Shown here one piece after another: positions 18,393 to 26,729 of a stretch of DNA of 64,000 nt (the first letter of the stretch is position 1; every line of letters begins with the position of its first letter). Position numbers and translations under genes: made by a program. The notes beneath the pieces were generated by a model. The model was given only the letters and a program-made list of their open reading frames with translations, was not told the origin of the DNA and ran no database searches. The DNA is from Elusimicrobiaceae bacterium (GTDB taxonomy: Bacteria; Elusimicrobiota; Elusimicrobia; Elusimicrobiales; Elusimicrobiaceae): the NCBI GenBank assembly GCA_017961585.1, contig JAGCWX010000028.1, forward strand, positions 1 to 64,000, read 5' to 3'.

Positions 18393-18555
18393 GTCGGGGA
18401 GCGCATAAACTGCTTTATGCGCGTAAGGGACTTGAAGCCCGCAGCGATGTTTTTGTTTGAGCGTGCGAAGCCGCAAAAGGCAAAAACCGCGAGGGCGGGC
18501 CCGGGCGAAATTTCCGTCAGGAAATTTACGTAGGGCAAGTCTCCCCGGTAAAATT
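18393..18555. repeat. Imperfect palindromic element with tRNA-Leu fragments
   Basis: This gene-free stretch contains a 12-base reverse complement of the tRNA-Leu T arm (18425-18436) and a direct copy of the tRNA 3' end (CAAGTC-TCCCCGG-TAAAA, 18536-18552) lacking three bases. Outer arms (CGGGGA near 18395, TCCCCGG near 18542) and internal hairpins (GCGCATAAA with TTTATGCGC; AAATTTCC with GGAAATTT) make it strongly self-complementary. It may be a remnant of an element inserted at the tRNA. Confidence 0.6.
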
Positions 18556-18558
18556 TAA

Positions 18559-18580
18559 GAGCCACGCGTTTGCGTGGCTC
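18559..18580. terminator. Hairpin downstream of pilin at 18642
   Basis: A 9-bp perfect stem GAGCCACGC/GCGTGGCTC with a 4-nt loop. The minus-strand exit reads TTAAATTTT, so it probably ends the pilin transcript. Confidence 0.6.
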
Positions 18581-18641
18581 CTTCAATTTCAGTTCCTAGT
18601 TTTAAAAATTTTCTAGATCTATGCTTGAGTTGAGATTTTAG

Positions 18642-19457
18642 CTAACACTTGGGAGCACTTGCCGGACAATGCCCGCCGGATTGTTCCTCACAGCAACTTG
18701 TTTCATCGTATTCTCCCTCACAATGATTGCTCCCAGCAGTACCGGATACAACACATCGCGAACCATTTGTAAACGTACTGTTAGAACAGGAACCATCCCC
18801 GTAAGCGGCATAACATGTGCTATTATCAAATGTGGACCCAGAACATCCACTGTACCAGGAGTAAAAAGCTATACACTCAGCTCCCTCCGTAAATAACGAA
18901 TTCACACAGAAATCCGTGGCAGCAAGAGATCCATCGCATTGAGTAGAAGATCCTGAAAAAGTATCCCGGTAAGCGGGTGCAAAATTTCCCGTGCTATTTC
19001 CATTAAGCAAATACAGCAAGTAATCCCCATTTTCAGTAGGGTCCGCCTGAGCACCTTCCGCCACGCAGAGGGATTTGGCCTGCTCATCCGTAGATAGTGC
19101 TTCACAATAAATGTTGTTGGCAAAGTTTTCACTATGAGCCAAGTACATGGTATAGCTGTTGTTTAATTTATCGTGATTAACACGTACATAATCGTGCCCG
19201 TCCACTTCGCCTATTTCCACATCTACCTCTTCCGGAATATCTATGGCCAAGTCAGGCAATGCACTTTCGTCTGCATAGTAACCGTGTTCCTCAAAGTAGA
19301 ATTCTTGCGCATCTTTAACCGCTTTTGCAATTGGTTTTAAAGAGGCAAATCTGCTTTTCATTACCGCTTTTTGATATTGCGGCAACGCCACCGCCGACAA
19401 AATACCAATAATTAATACTACTACTAATAATTCAATTAATGTGAACCCTGTTTTCAT
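18642..19457 (-). CDS. Type IV pilin-like protein with cysteine-repeat tail
   Basis: 271 residues. Leader MKTG, then FTLIE with Glu5 and the invariant hydrophobic helix. The head (to about residue 160) closely matches the pilins at 3565 and 35068 (SLKPIAKAVKDAQEFYFEEHGYY in part, LNNSYTMYLAHSENFANN). The tail has Cys repeats such as SCSNSTFTNGSRC and GCSGSTFDNSTC and ends in ETSCCEEQ. An AGGAGG site lies 8 nt before the ATG. The promoter at 19487-19534 belongs to the pilin promoter family. No pilus assembly genes are adjacent. Confidence 0.93.
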   Translation of the reverse strand: MKTGFTLIELLVVVLIIGILSAVALPQYQKAVMKSRFASLKPIAKAVKDAQEFYFEEHGYYADESALPDLAIDIPEEVDVEIGEVDGHDYVRVNHDKLNNSYTMYLAHSENFANNIYCEALSTDEQAKSLCVAEGAQADPTENGDYLLYLLNGNSTGNFAPAYRDTFSGSSTQCDGSLAATDFCVNSLFTEGAECIAFYSWYSGCSGSTFDNSTCYAAYGDGSCSNSTFTNGSRCVVSGTAGSNHCEGEYDETSCCEEQSGGHCPASAPKC

Positions 19458-19486
19458 AATAGTTTCCTCCTACCCATATTAGTAAT

Positions 19487-19534
19487 AGTATAATGGAAAA
19501 ACGACGAAAAAACAAGGCCTATTTTGGACCTATA
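19487..19534 (-). promoter_or_regulatory. Promoter and candidate operator of pilin at 18642
   Basis: On the minus strand: TTGTTT (19510-19515), a 17-base spacer, TATACT (19487-19492). Immediately upstream of the -35 box is ATAGGTCCAAAATAGGCC (19516-19533), a motif that recurs before the pilin at 43701 and the gene at 33543. Confidence 0.7.
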
Positions 19535-19564
19535 CGAAGATAAATTTATCGTTTAAATTTTAAA

Positions 19565-19582
19565 GGGAGGCGTTTGCCTCCC
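19565..19582 (-). terminator. Terminator of the ferritin-like gene
   Basis: GGGAGGC pairs with GCCTCCC around a 4-nt loop; the minus-strand exit is TTTAAAATTT. Confidence 0.7.
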
Positions 19583-19599
19583 CTTGTTCTTGCCAAATT

Positions 19600-20115
19600 T
19601 TATTTGGCGCAACCTTTTTTGTCACTCCCCAGGCAAGAGCATTGCAAATCTTCCAGGTCTTGTTCGTGCTCCAATTCGTCTTCCAAAATTTCACGCACTA
19701 AATGTTCGGTCACCGGGTCTTTATCCTGCACCATGTGGAGCAATTTATCGTATACTTCAATAGCACAACGTTCACTCTGAATATTTTGTTTGAGCAACGT
19801 AAGTGCATTTGGATCCTTGGGAGCGAAAAAACCGCAGGTGCTTTCTTTGAGCCACAAATCCGGTGAGATGGCCGGAGTGCCGCCCAGTTCTATAATACGT
19901 TTGGCCAATTTTTCGGCGTGTTCCAATTCTTCGCCGGCATGTTCGGTAAGTTCGTTGGCAACGAGGTGAGCCATTTTCCCTTCGGCTACCTTGGCCCCAA
20001 TCCAATATTGGTAATAGGCCAGCCATTCGTCGCAATAAGCGCTGTTGAGTTCGCTGATTAACGCGTTTACATCCAAACCCGCGCGGGTGACTAATTCTTT
20101 TGCTTTCATTCCCAT
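19600..20115 (-). CDS. Ferritin-like diiron protein (bacterioferritin/Dps-like)
   Basis: 171 residues forming a predicted four-helix bundle. Candidate diiron ligands occur in AYCDEWLAYY (Glu), GEELEHAEKL (Glu, ExxH), ERCAIEVYDKL (Glu) and EDELEHEQDL (ExxH). The C-terminus is Cys-rich (QCSCLGSDKKGC), which is unusual for bacterioferritins and may bind metal. A role in iron storage or peroxide and oxygen defence is likely. The ATG at 20115 was chosen because AGGAGG lies 6 nt upstream; a TTG two codons earlier and an ATG two codons later are less well placed. Confidence 0.85.
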   Translation of the reverse strand: MGMKAKELVTRAGLDVNALISELNSAYCDEWLAYYQYWIGAKVAEGKMAHLVANELTEHAGEELEHAEKLAKRIIELGGTPAISPDLWLKESTCGFFAPKDPNALTLLKQNIQSERCAIEVYDKLLHMVQDKDPVTEHLVREILEDELEHEQDLEDLQCSCLGSDKKGCAK

Positions 20116-20213
20116 AGGCAACCTCCTTATGTTATTTCCCTATTTGGGTGGACTATTACTATACTAAGGAGAATGCCTTTTCACAAGCGCCAAAATTAAT
20201 TAGTTGCCCCAGA

Positions 20214-21512
20214 TTAAAATTTCCCGCCAATGCGAAACCCGATATGGTGCGTACCGTCGTTGAGATTTTTGGTCATACTGATCCCCACTGGTAGCGGGAA
20301 CCGCCACAACCGGTAGCTAAGTGTTGCCCCCACACCGCTATGCGGCTGATACGAGCTCCCTCCAGTAGTTACATAGGCATGCTCAAAGAAGGGCATCAAA
20401 CTTAATAACCCGATTTTGTTGCGCAAAATAAAATAGGTAAAACTAACCCCGGCTGACATGCCGCCTTTGCCACGTTGTTCGCGATCGTAAATTCCCATAC
20501 CGAAAAGTAAATCCGACGAGCGTATCAAATTACTAAACGGGGCATCAAAAGCACGCTGGGCCTTAGCAAATACGGCTAATAAATGACGTTTTTTAAACTC
20601 CCACAAACAAGCTCCGTCCACGGAAAGTTTTTGAATGTCGTAATCGCTCCCGGTCCAATGCCCTCCCGCCGTGTAGGAAATTTCCGCCAGCTTTCCGGTA
20701 CGCATGCGTGGCAAGTCCTGCAAAGCGTGATGTTTGTCGGACAAACCTATTCCTGCCAGTGCCCCCATATTCATCCCCGGACGAATATCATCCGCATACT
20801 GCAAGGAAAAAGAAACAGTAGAATGATTGCCGCTATCTAGTACCCCATGTTTATAGCGATAATACTCATACTGCGGTGTAATGGAAATGCTCCATACACG
20901 CGAAAAAGCCCTGCGGTAAGAAAATGTAAGCTGATCCTGCTTGCCGTGCACCTGGCCCAAGAAAGAATCATTATGTTCATCTTTATCGTCAGCTGTAGCA
21001 AATACGCCCGGGGAGCTAACCCAGCCATTTTCATAAAACCGTTGTTCAAAATTTAAGTGTGTGTATCCCGCGTAAAACGAGTGATCCCCCACACTTAGTC
21101 CCCCGTGGGCAGAAAATCCATCCTCACCACCGCCTATAAATAGCCCCGCTGTTTCCCCCTGTTTAAAAAGGTTTCCACTGGCCAACGAAACCCCACCCGC
21201 TTTCTTCTTGCCACTAATGGCAAAAATCATCGGGAATACGTACCTGCGGTCATCCGCTTTGATGTGGATATCCACTCCATCTTTGCGTTTTTCTTCCAAA
21301 AATTCCAAGGTTTTAAATACACGCAGTTTGTGCAAATCCTCTTGCGCTTTGAGGTATTCTTCCTCAGTGAATTGTTCCCCTTCTTTTAAATGGAAACGAT
21401 TCAGCAGGGTTTGCGGAGCCATACGAGTGGTCTGCGCCGTAATACGGTGCACCGTTTCGGCCGAGCCAAGGACAGGAATCATTGCCAGTAAAAATGCTAT
21501 ATAATTTTTCAT
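20214..21512 (-). CDS. BamA/Omp85-like outer membrane beta-barrel protein
   Basis: 432 residues. Signal peptide MKNYIAFLLAMIPVLGSA. Residues about 20-85 look like a single POTRA domain (LKEGEQFTEEEYLKAQEDL, then HIKADDR), followed by a 330-residue barrel with alternating aromatic and polar strands and a terminal Phe (IGGKF). Full BamA has five POTRA domains and about 800 residues, so this is a short relative of unknown cargo. The start was moved from 21545 to 21512 to give a proper signal peptide; TACAAT ends 6 nt before this ATG, implying a leaderless mRNA. Confidence 0.8.
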   Translation of the reverse strand: MKNYIAFLLAMIPVLGSAETVHRITAQTTRMAPQTLLNRFHLKEGEQFTEEEYLKAQEDLHKLRVFKTLEFLEEKRKDGVDIHIKADDRRYVFPMIFAISGKKKAGGVSLASGNLFKQGETAGLFIGGGEDGFSAHGGLSVGDHSFYAGYTHLNFEQRFYENGWVSSPGVFATADDKDEHNDSFLGQVHGKQDQLTFSYRRAFSRVWSISITPQYEYYRYKHGVLDSGNHSTVSFSLQYADDIRPGMNMGALAGIGLSDKHHALQDLPRMRTGKLAEISYTAGGHWTGSDYDIQKLSVDGACLWEFKKRHLLAVFAKAQRAFDAPFSNLIRSSDLLFGMGIYDREQRGKGGMSAGVSFTYFILRNKIGLLSLMPFFEHAYVTTGGSSYQPHSGVGATLSYRLWRFPLPVGISMTKNLNDGTHHIGFRIGGKF

Positions 21513-21605
21513 ACTCTTATTGTACTGTTTCTGTTTCTTTTGCACCTGCCAAAAATTAATTACTTATATGCTATAATAAAACCACACTATATATAGGAGT
21601 TTTCT

Positions 21606-22094
21606 ATGGCCAGACGCGATAAAATAAACTATTACCTAGATTTAGCCGATATTGTTTCCCAACGGGGCACGTGTTTACGCCGCCGATACGGGGCTGTAAT
21701 TGTAAAAAATGATGAAGTCATCTCTACCGGATATGTGGGTGCCCCGCGTGGACGCAAAAATTGCTGCGATTTAGGAACCTGCATCCGCCAAGAGCTCAAT
21801 ATTCCCCGTGGGGAACGCTATGAATTGTGCCGTAGCGTACACGCCGAAGCAAACGCTATTATTAGTGCCTCGCGCGATAAAATGCTGGATGCTACGCTGT
21901 ACCTATCGGGCCGGGAAGTCAGCTCCAACGAATATATCAAAAATTCCAATTCTTGCTCTATGTGCAAACGAATGATTATTAACGCAGGCATCAAAAAGGT
22001 GGTCGTGCGCGACACAGCTACCGAATTTCGCGAAATCAACGTGCAAGATTGGATTGATAACGACGAATCCCTGGAAGGCGTAAAGGGATATTAA
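21606..22094 (+). CDS. Deoxycytidylate (dCMP) deaminase family protein
   Basis: 162 residues. The zinc-deaminase core is HAEANAI at about residues 79-85 (zinc His and catalytic Glu) with the second half SCSMC instead of the canonical PCxxC. An inserted Cys-rich stretch (NCCDLGTC and ELCRS) before the HAE motif is typical of dCMP deaminases with a second metal site. It would convert dCMP to dUMP for thymidylate synthesis. TATAAT (21573-21578 region) and an AGGAG site precede the ATG. Confidence 0.85.
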   Translation: MARRDKINYYLDLADIVSQRGTCLRRRYGAVIVKNDEVISTGYVGAPRGRKNCCDLGTCIRQELNIPRGERYELCRSVHAEANAIISASRDKMLDATLYLSGREVSSNEYIKNSNSCSMCKRMIINAGIKKVVVRDTATEFREINVQDWIDNDESLEGVKGY

Positions 22095-22183
22095 CGCCCA
22101 GCGCTCCAAAAAGCGCGTGTGCCCATGGGACGATTTTTACTATAATAAGAAGGTAATCTCACCAACAGGAGGTCTTACACTAC

Positions 22184-24547
22184 ATGTGGTATGGTATTTC
22201 ATCCCTGCGACCGTTTGAACAGTACGCACTTTTTGGCGTGCTGGCAATCGCGATAGCGGGGCTTTTGTATGCTTTATTTTTGCGTCGGCAGGTAATGAAC
22301 GAAGATGCCGGCACCCCCAAAATGCAAGAAGTATGGGGCGCTATCCGCGAAGGGGCCAACGCTTACCTCAAGCGGCAGTTAAAAACCATTTTACCGTTAA
22401 TTGGATTATTAACGGTTTGTTTGTTTTTATCCGTCTACATTGTGCCCGTTTCGCAAGATTCCATGGAACGCTTTGCCGGGCTCAATGCCAGCACGATTAA
22501 ACTCATTGCCGCCTTCGGGCGTGCCGGTGCGTTTATTTTAGGGGCTGTGTTTTCCCTCTTAGTAGGGCAGTTAGGGATGCGTATTGCCGTGGACGCCAAC
22601 GTGCGCGTGGCAGCTGCCTCTAAACGTAGCTTCGGTGATGCTTTGCGTATTGCCTACCGCGCCGGAACCGTTACCGGGATGCTTACCGACGGCTTAGGGC
22701 TCTTCGGTGGGACCATCATTTTTATTATCTTTGGGATTGCCGCGCCGGATGCCTTGTTAGGGTTTGGGTTCGGCGGCACGCTGCTGGCGCTGTTTATGCG
22801 CGTAGGCGGCGGTATTTACACCAAAGCGGCTGACGTAGGGGCCGACTTAGTAGGTAAAGTAGAAGCCGGCATCCCGGAAGACGACCCGCGCAACCCCGCC
22901 GTTGTGGCTGACTTGGTGGGCGACAACGTGGGCGACTGCGCCGGTATGGCTGCTGATATTTTTGAATCGTACGAAGTGACCATCGTTTCGGGCTTAATCT
23001 TAGGGATTGGGCTGTGGCGTTTAACCGGCCACCACGAATGGATTGTCTATCCACTCCTCGTGCGCGGGATTGGCGTGCTGTGTTCCATTATTGGTACGTA
23101 CGCCGTAAAGGACTCCAAACGCTCCGCCGGGAACGCAATGAAAGCTATCTTTAAGGGCTATTCCATTTCCGCAGCTATTTCCGTGGCTATTTTCGGCGTA
23201 TTGGCTTACTATTATATGAGCGGTGTGCCGGGTGGTTGGTGGCGTCCGTTTGCGGCCACGACTATTGGTATTATCTTGGCCATTAGCATTGACCGCTTGA
23301 CCGAATATTTTACCGGTACGGAAAATAAACCGGTGCAAGAAGTCAAAAAATCTACTGCCACCGGTTCGGCCACTACCATCTTGTCCGGTATTGCGGTGGG
23401 ATTTGAATCCGCCGTGTGGACCACCTTGGTCATTGCGGCTTCTATTTTCTGCTCGGTCGTGATTTTCGGCACGATTGACGGCCTCAGCCCGGTAGAAAAG
23501 TTCAACTTCATCTTATACGGGGTAGCAATGACCGGTATCGGTATGCTTACTTTGACCGGCAACAACGTGGCGATGGACTCCTTCGGTCCGATTGCCGATA
23601 ACGCCAACGGTATCGGTGAAATGGCCTGGCACGGTCAAGACGACGCCGAAACCAAAAAAGCCCGCCAAATTATGGCCGACTTGGACGGCGTAGGCAACAC
23701 CACCAAAGCCATTACCAAAGGGGTGGCGATCGGTTCAGCTGTAATTGCAGCCGTGTCGCTGTTTGCTTCGTACATGGTGGACGTAAGCAACGTGCAACAC
23801 TTGCTCAATGACGCCTGGGCCGCCGCCGGCAAAAGCCAAGCCATGACGCTACTGAGCGAAGTGGGCATTGTGGTTTCTAACCCGGTGGTATTTGTAGGGA
23901 TGCTCATCGGTGGGGCGTTACCGTGGTTGTTCTCTTCCTTTGCTATTAACGCAGTAAGCCGCGCCGCTGCCCTCATTGTGCAGGAAGTGCGCCGCCAATT
24001 TAAAGGCGGAGTTTTGGAAGGAAAAGCCAAGCCGGATTATACCCGCGCTGTAGGCATTTCCACCATTGCCGCACAAAAAGAATTAGTGATTTTGGCCCTG
24101 CTGGGGATTATTTCCCCGGTGGTAGTTGGTTTGACCTTTGGCGTGGAAGCCCTGGGCGGATTCTTAGCCGGGATTATCGTTTCCGGTCAGCTGTTGGCAG
24201 TGTTTATGTCCAACGCCGGTGGCGCGTGGGATAACGCCAAAAAAGTGGTAGAAGACGAACCCAGCAACATTGCCGCTAACACGGGGAAAGGGTCCGAACG
24301 CCACAAAGCCAGCGTTGTAGGCGATACGGTGGGCGATCCCTTGAAAGACACTGCCGGCCCGGCTGTCAACCCACTAATTAAAGTGGTCAACATGGTGGCC
24401 GTCATTGTGGCGCCTATCATTGTAAACTATCACAACGAATTTACCCCCTTGGGCCAAGTGGGGTGGATTGTAGTGATTATCTTGCTGGCCGTTTTGAGTT
24501 GGGCAATTTTAACCAGCAAAAAACCTGCGCAAGATGTAACCAAATAA
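22184..24547 (+). CDS. hppA: Membrane-bound H+-translocating pyrophosphatase
   Basis: 787 residues, about 16 membrane helices. The pyrophosphate motif DVGADLVGKVE (near residue 217), the acidic ADLVGDNVGDCAGMAAD stretch, and the C-terminal GDTVGDPLKDTAGPA are intact. The sequence GNTTKAIT has Lys at the position that separates K+-independent from K+-dependent enzymes (Ala in the latter) and Thr three residues on, so a K+-independent H+ pump is expected. It couples PPi hydrolysis to ion export or runs in reverse. AGGAGG lies 12 nt before the ATG. The gene is monocistronic with a strong terminator. Confidence 0.97.
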   Translation: MWYGISSLRPFEQYALFGVLAIAIAGLLYALFLRRQVMNEDAGTPKMQEVWGAIREGANAYLKRQLKTILPLIGLLTVCLFLSVYIVPVSQDSMERFAGLNASTIKLIAAFGRAGAFILGAVFSLLVGQLGMRIAVDANVRVAAASKRSFGDALRIAYRAGTVTGMLTDGLGLFGGTIIFIIFGIAAPDALLGFGFGGTLLALFMRVGGGIYTKAADVGADLVGKVEAGIPEDDPRNPAVVADLVGDNVGDCAGMAADIFESYEVTIVSGLILGIGLWRLTGHHEWIVYPLLVRGIGVLCSIIGTYAVKDSKRSAGNAMKAIFKGYSISAAISVAIFGVLAYYYMSGVPGGWWRPFAATTIGIILAISIDRLTEYFTGTENKPVQEVKKSTATGSATTILSGIAVGFESAVWTTLVIAASIFCSVVIFGTIDGLSPVEKFNFILYGVAMTGIGMLTLTGNNVAMDSFGPIADNANGIGEMAWHGQDDAETKKARQIMADLDGVGNTTKAITKGVAIGSAVIAAVSLFASYMVDVSNVQHLLNDAWAAAGKSQAMTLLSEVGIVVSNPVVFVGMLIGGALPWLFSSFAINAVSRAAALIVQEVRRQFKGGVLEGKAKPDYTRAVGISTIAAQKELVILALLGIISPVVVGLTFGVEALGGFLAGIIVSGQLLAVFMSNAGGAWDNAKKVVEDEPSNIAANTGKGSERHKASVVGDTVGDPLKDTAGPAVNPLIKVVNMVAVIVAPIIVNYHNEFTPLGQVGWIVVIILLAVLSWAILTSKKPAQDVTK

Positions 24548-24565
24548 CCTCAAAAATTATTTCAG

Positions 24566-24597
24566 AAGCACGCATTGAAAAATGCGTGCTTTTTTAT
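24566..24597 (+). terminator. Terminator of hppA
   Basis: An 11-bp stem AAGCACGCATT/AATGCGTGCTT closes a GAAA loop and runs into six T. The -35 box of the next promoter lies inside it. Confidence 0.92.
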
Positions 24598-24603
24598 TAT
24601 ACT
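24575..24603 (+). promoter_or_regulatory. Promoter for the structured RNA and pilin at 24.6-26.0 kb
   Basis: TTGAAA (24575-24580), a 17-base spacer and TATACT (24598-24603). The -35 box is formed by the loop and last stem bases of the hppA terminator. Transcription would start near 24610, just before the first conserved block of the RNA. No other good promoter is seen before the pilin ATG. Confidence 0.65.
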
Positions 24604-24613
24604 ATAGATACAA

Positions 24614-24812
24614 TTTGATCTGTTTTTGGAACCGTATGTAAGCATACGGAGGGCTGAAAAGCACTAGCGATCTCCAAAAATAGCCGATTAGGCACAACAC
24701 AGGCAGCTTAATTACCTGCTTATGTTGTGCCGAGTGTTTGTCCCACAGCGGGCAAGCCACGGCTGTTTTGGTTAGACACTGATCGCTAGGTCTAAACATA
24801 TCGGCCGTTTTT
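24614..24812 (+). ncRNA. Structured leader RNA of unknown class, copy 1
   Basis: Shares conserved blocks with 34824-35030 (ATCTGTTTTTGGAACCGTA, GCCGA-TAGGCA, CACGGCTGT-like, GCCGTTTTTG) while the intervening helices differ in sequence but keep pairing. Helices: 24621-24629 with 24674-24682; 24632-24638 with 24643-24649; 24664-24672 with 24781-24789 (9 bp, long range); 24691-24699 with 24723-24731. The 3' end is CGGCTG (24760-24765) with CGGCCG (24802-24807) then five T, an intrinsic-terminator shape. AGCCG at 24682-24686 can compete for CGGCT. It lies 59 nt before a pilin ATG in the same direction. I do not recognise it as a known RNA family. Confidence 0.8.
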
Positions 24813-24871
24813 GTTGGGTTTCATAAACAGTAAATTGAAAAATTAGGTCGAAAATCAAGGAGAAAAAGTTT

Positions 24872-26014
24872 ATGAGAAGCACAAAAAGAGGGTTTACCCT
24901 CATTGAATTATTAATCGTTGTACTCATCATTGGTATTTTAGCGGCGGTGGCGTTGCCGCAATATCAAAAAGCCATTTTAAAAAGCCGATTTAGTACTATG
25001 TTCGACCTAACCAAAGCCGTACGCGACGCACAGGAACGATTTTACTTGGCACATGATTATTATGAGGATGAATTGGGCGAGTTGGATGTTCTATCCGCCA
25101 CTGGGCAAACGGCTACTTTGTCGGACGGCTCCCAACTAAAATTGGGCGTTGAAGCCAATCATATTTATGTAAAGACCAGTTCCCCTAAACTAAACAATAC
25201 GCTTGTAATGTATCAGGATCACAGCCCCAATTTCCCCGGAGAAATCCACTGTGAAGCTTTGCAAGAAGACGATCTAGCCAATTGGCTATGCGAAAAAAGT
25301 TTAGGTGGAACCTATATTGGGGACAAATACGGTTACTCCATTTATGCCTTAAATACCGAAGATCCCAACGGCACATTCGGCCGCACACAATATAATGTAA
25401 CCACAGCCAAAACATACACAGATGGAGATATTTGCCAAGGGGACCGGAAAAATACTTGCCGCGGCGGAACCCATAAAAATAATTCCAGGTGTATTGGAAA
25501 CGCGGATTATGCATGCGATGGAACCGTCAAATTATTTAATTCTACTTGTGAAGGGAATGCCTATGTAGCGTGCCGCAACGTAGAGGCAAAAGATTATTCC
25601 ACTTGTGAAAGCAATGTAGGGTCCACCTGCTACTGGGCCACCTTTGAAAATCACTCCACCTGCAAGGGAATTGCATGCTTAGGAAATAATTATGACAAAT
25701 ACTCCGTGTGCGAATCCGAAGCAAGTGGGGCTTGCAACGCCATGGACACTTATGGTCATGGTCCTTCCTATTACACAGATCATTCCTCTTGCATAGGTAA
25801 CTATGCCAATTCTTGCAAAGGGAATAATGTTTTCAACAATTATTCTACGTGCGAGGCCAAAGTTACCGGCGCTTGCAGCGGGGCCCATTATGATGATACT
25901 AGCTACTGCACCGGAGATTTCTGCCCGAATGGGGCCCGCACCTCAACCGGCCAAACTTGGTGCCGAGATAGCAAATGGGCCGCTACCAAAAAATCTGAGG
26001 TATGCTCCAACTAA
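24872..26014 (+). CDS. Long pilin-like protein with about nine cysteine repeats
   Basis: 380 residues. Leader MRSTKRG, cleavage before FTLIE, Glu5 present, standard hydrophobic helix. The head (to about residue 175) is a divergent relative of the other pilins (AVRDAQERFYLAHDYY, LNNTLVMYQDHSPNFPGE in part). From about residue 180 to the end there are roughly nine repeats of the type F-x-N-x-STC-x-GN-x4-AC, each with two Cys, suggesting a disulfide-laddered extension. AAGGAG lies 9 nt before the ATG. It follows structured RNA copy 1 without an obvious promoter of its own, so its expression probably depends on reading through that RNA. Confidence 0.92.
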   Translation: MRSTKRGFTLIELLIVVLIIGILAAVALPQYQKAILKSRFSTMFDLTKAVRDAQERFYLAHDYYEDELGELDVLSATGQTATLSDGSQLKLGVEANHIYVKTSSPKLNNTLVMYQDHSPNFPGEIHCEALQEDDLANWLCEKSLGGTYIGDKYGYSIYALNTEDPNGTFGRTQYNVTTAKTYTDGDICQGDRKNTCRGGTHKNNSRCIGNADYACDGTVKLFNSTCEGNAYVACRNVEAKDYSTCESNVGSTCYWATFENHSTCKGIACLGNNYDKYSVCESEASGACNAMDTYGHGPSYYTDHSSCIGNYANSCKGNNVFNNYSTCEAKVTGACSGAHYDDTSYCTGDFCPNGARTSTGQTWCRDSKWAATKKSEVCSN

Positions 26015-26017
26015 TCT

Positions 26018-26048
26018 AAAAATCCCCCGGAGTTACCGGGGGATTTTT
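26018..26048. terminator. Bidirectional terminator between two convergent pilins
   Basis: AAAATCCCCCGG and CCGGGGGATTTTT form a strong stem with a 5-nt loop, placed between the stops of the pilins at 24872 and 26051. Confidence 0.9.
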
Positions 26049-26050
26049 AA

Positions 26051-26581
26051 CTAGCTGCAAATTCCGAATTCTAGTGCATCTTCTGACAAAGATCCTTTCC
26101 ACCATGGGCAAATCAACTCTTCCGGATCTGCACCATCAAGAGCCCAAGGAGAAGTAACAGAGTCTTTGGACCAATTGATAAATCCAGATCCATTATTTAG
26201 CCAGGGAATAACGCCTTCTACTACTGTATCAAACTCAATTCTACATCTGGCTAGTCCACAGGAAACATACCACCCCCCCAAAGGGGTATAACAATGGGCC
26301 TCACCACATTCGGTCCAGGGCAAATCTATATCCAGTGTCCCAGTAGCATGGGGTCCTAAGAATTTAATGGTGTCTTCATTAGGTATACCATTTTCCAGGA
26401 TCCATAAATCGGTAGCTTTAGATAGTGTATTGAACGTAAGTTGTACATCAGCTAACCGTGCCTTAGTTACTGCTTTTTGATATTGTGGCAACGCCACCGC
26501 CGCCAAAATGCCAATGATTAAGACTACGACTAATAATTCTATTAGTGTAAAGCCTAAACGGCTTTGTACTGCTTGTTTCAT
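26051..26581 (-). CDS. Short type IV pilin-like protein
   Basis: 176 residues. Leader MKQAVQSRLG, cut before FTLIE, Glu5 present. The head (LSKATDLWILENGIPNEDT in part, then FLG, LDIDLPWTECGEAHC) matches the layout of the pilin at 43701 ([24 protein letters not shown]), so the two form a second pilin subfamily without the F-x-N-x-C repeat tail. Six Cys in the head probably form disulfides. The frame is open 96 bases further upstream, but the AAGGAG site 7 nt before 26581 fixes the start. It is convergent with the long pilin at 24872. Confidence 0.92.
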   Translation of the reverse strand: MKQAVQSRLGFTLIELLVVVLIIGILAAVALPQYQKAVTKARLADVQLTFNTLSKATDLWILENGIPNEDTIKFLGPHATGTLDIDLPWTECGEAHCYTPLGGWYVSCGLARCRIEFDTVVEGVIPWLNNGSGFINWSKDSVTSPWALDGADPEELICPWWKGSLSEDALEFGICS

Positions 26582-26729
26582 AAGCTCTCCTTGTGTTTTA
26601 ATGGTTTGGAAAAAAATAGTATATGAAAAAAAAAACAAGTCAATCTTTTTTAAAACAATGACGTAAAAATGTAACATCCCCCAGTGTTAACCTGAGGGAT
26701 GTTTGTGGGACAAACAATTTTTCCAAACG

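Noticed and set aside
24632-24649. Hairpin resembling group II intron domain V
   Set aside because: The stem CCGTATG/CATACGG recalls domain V, but the catalytic AGC triad, the two-base bulge and the GNRA tetraloop are absent, and no reverse transcriptase is near.
24614-24812. T-box or known riboswitch for the structured leader
   Set aside because: No AGGGTGG-ACCGCG T-box core, no GEMM, cobalamin, SAM or preQ1 core could be recognised, and the downstream gene is a pilin.
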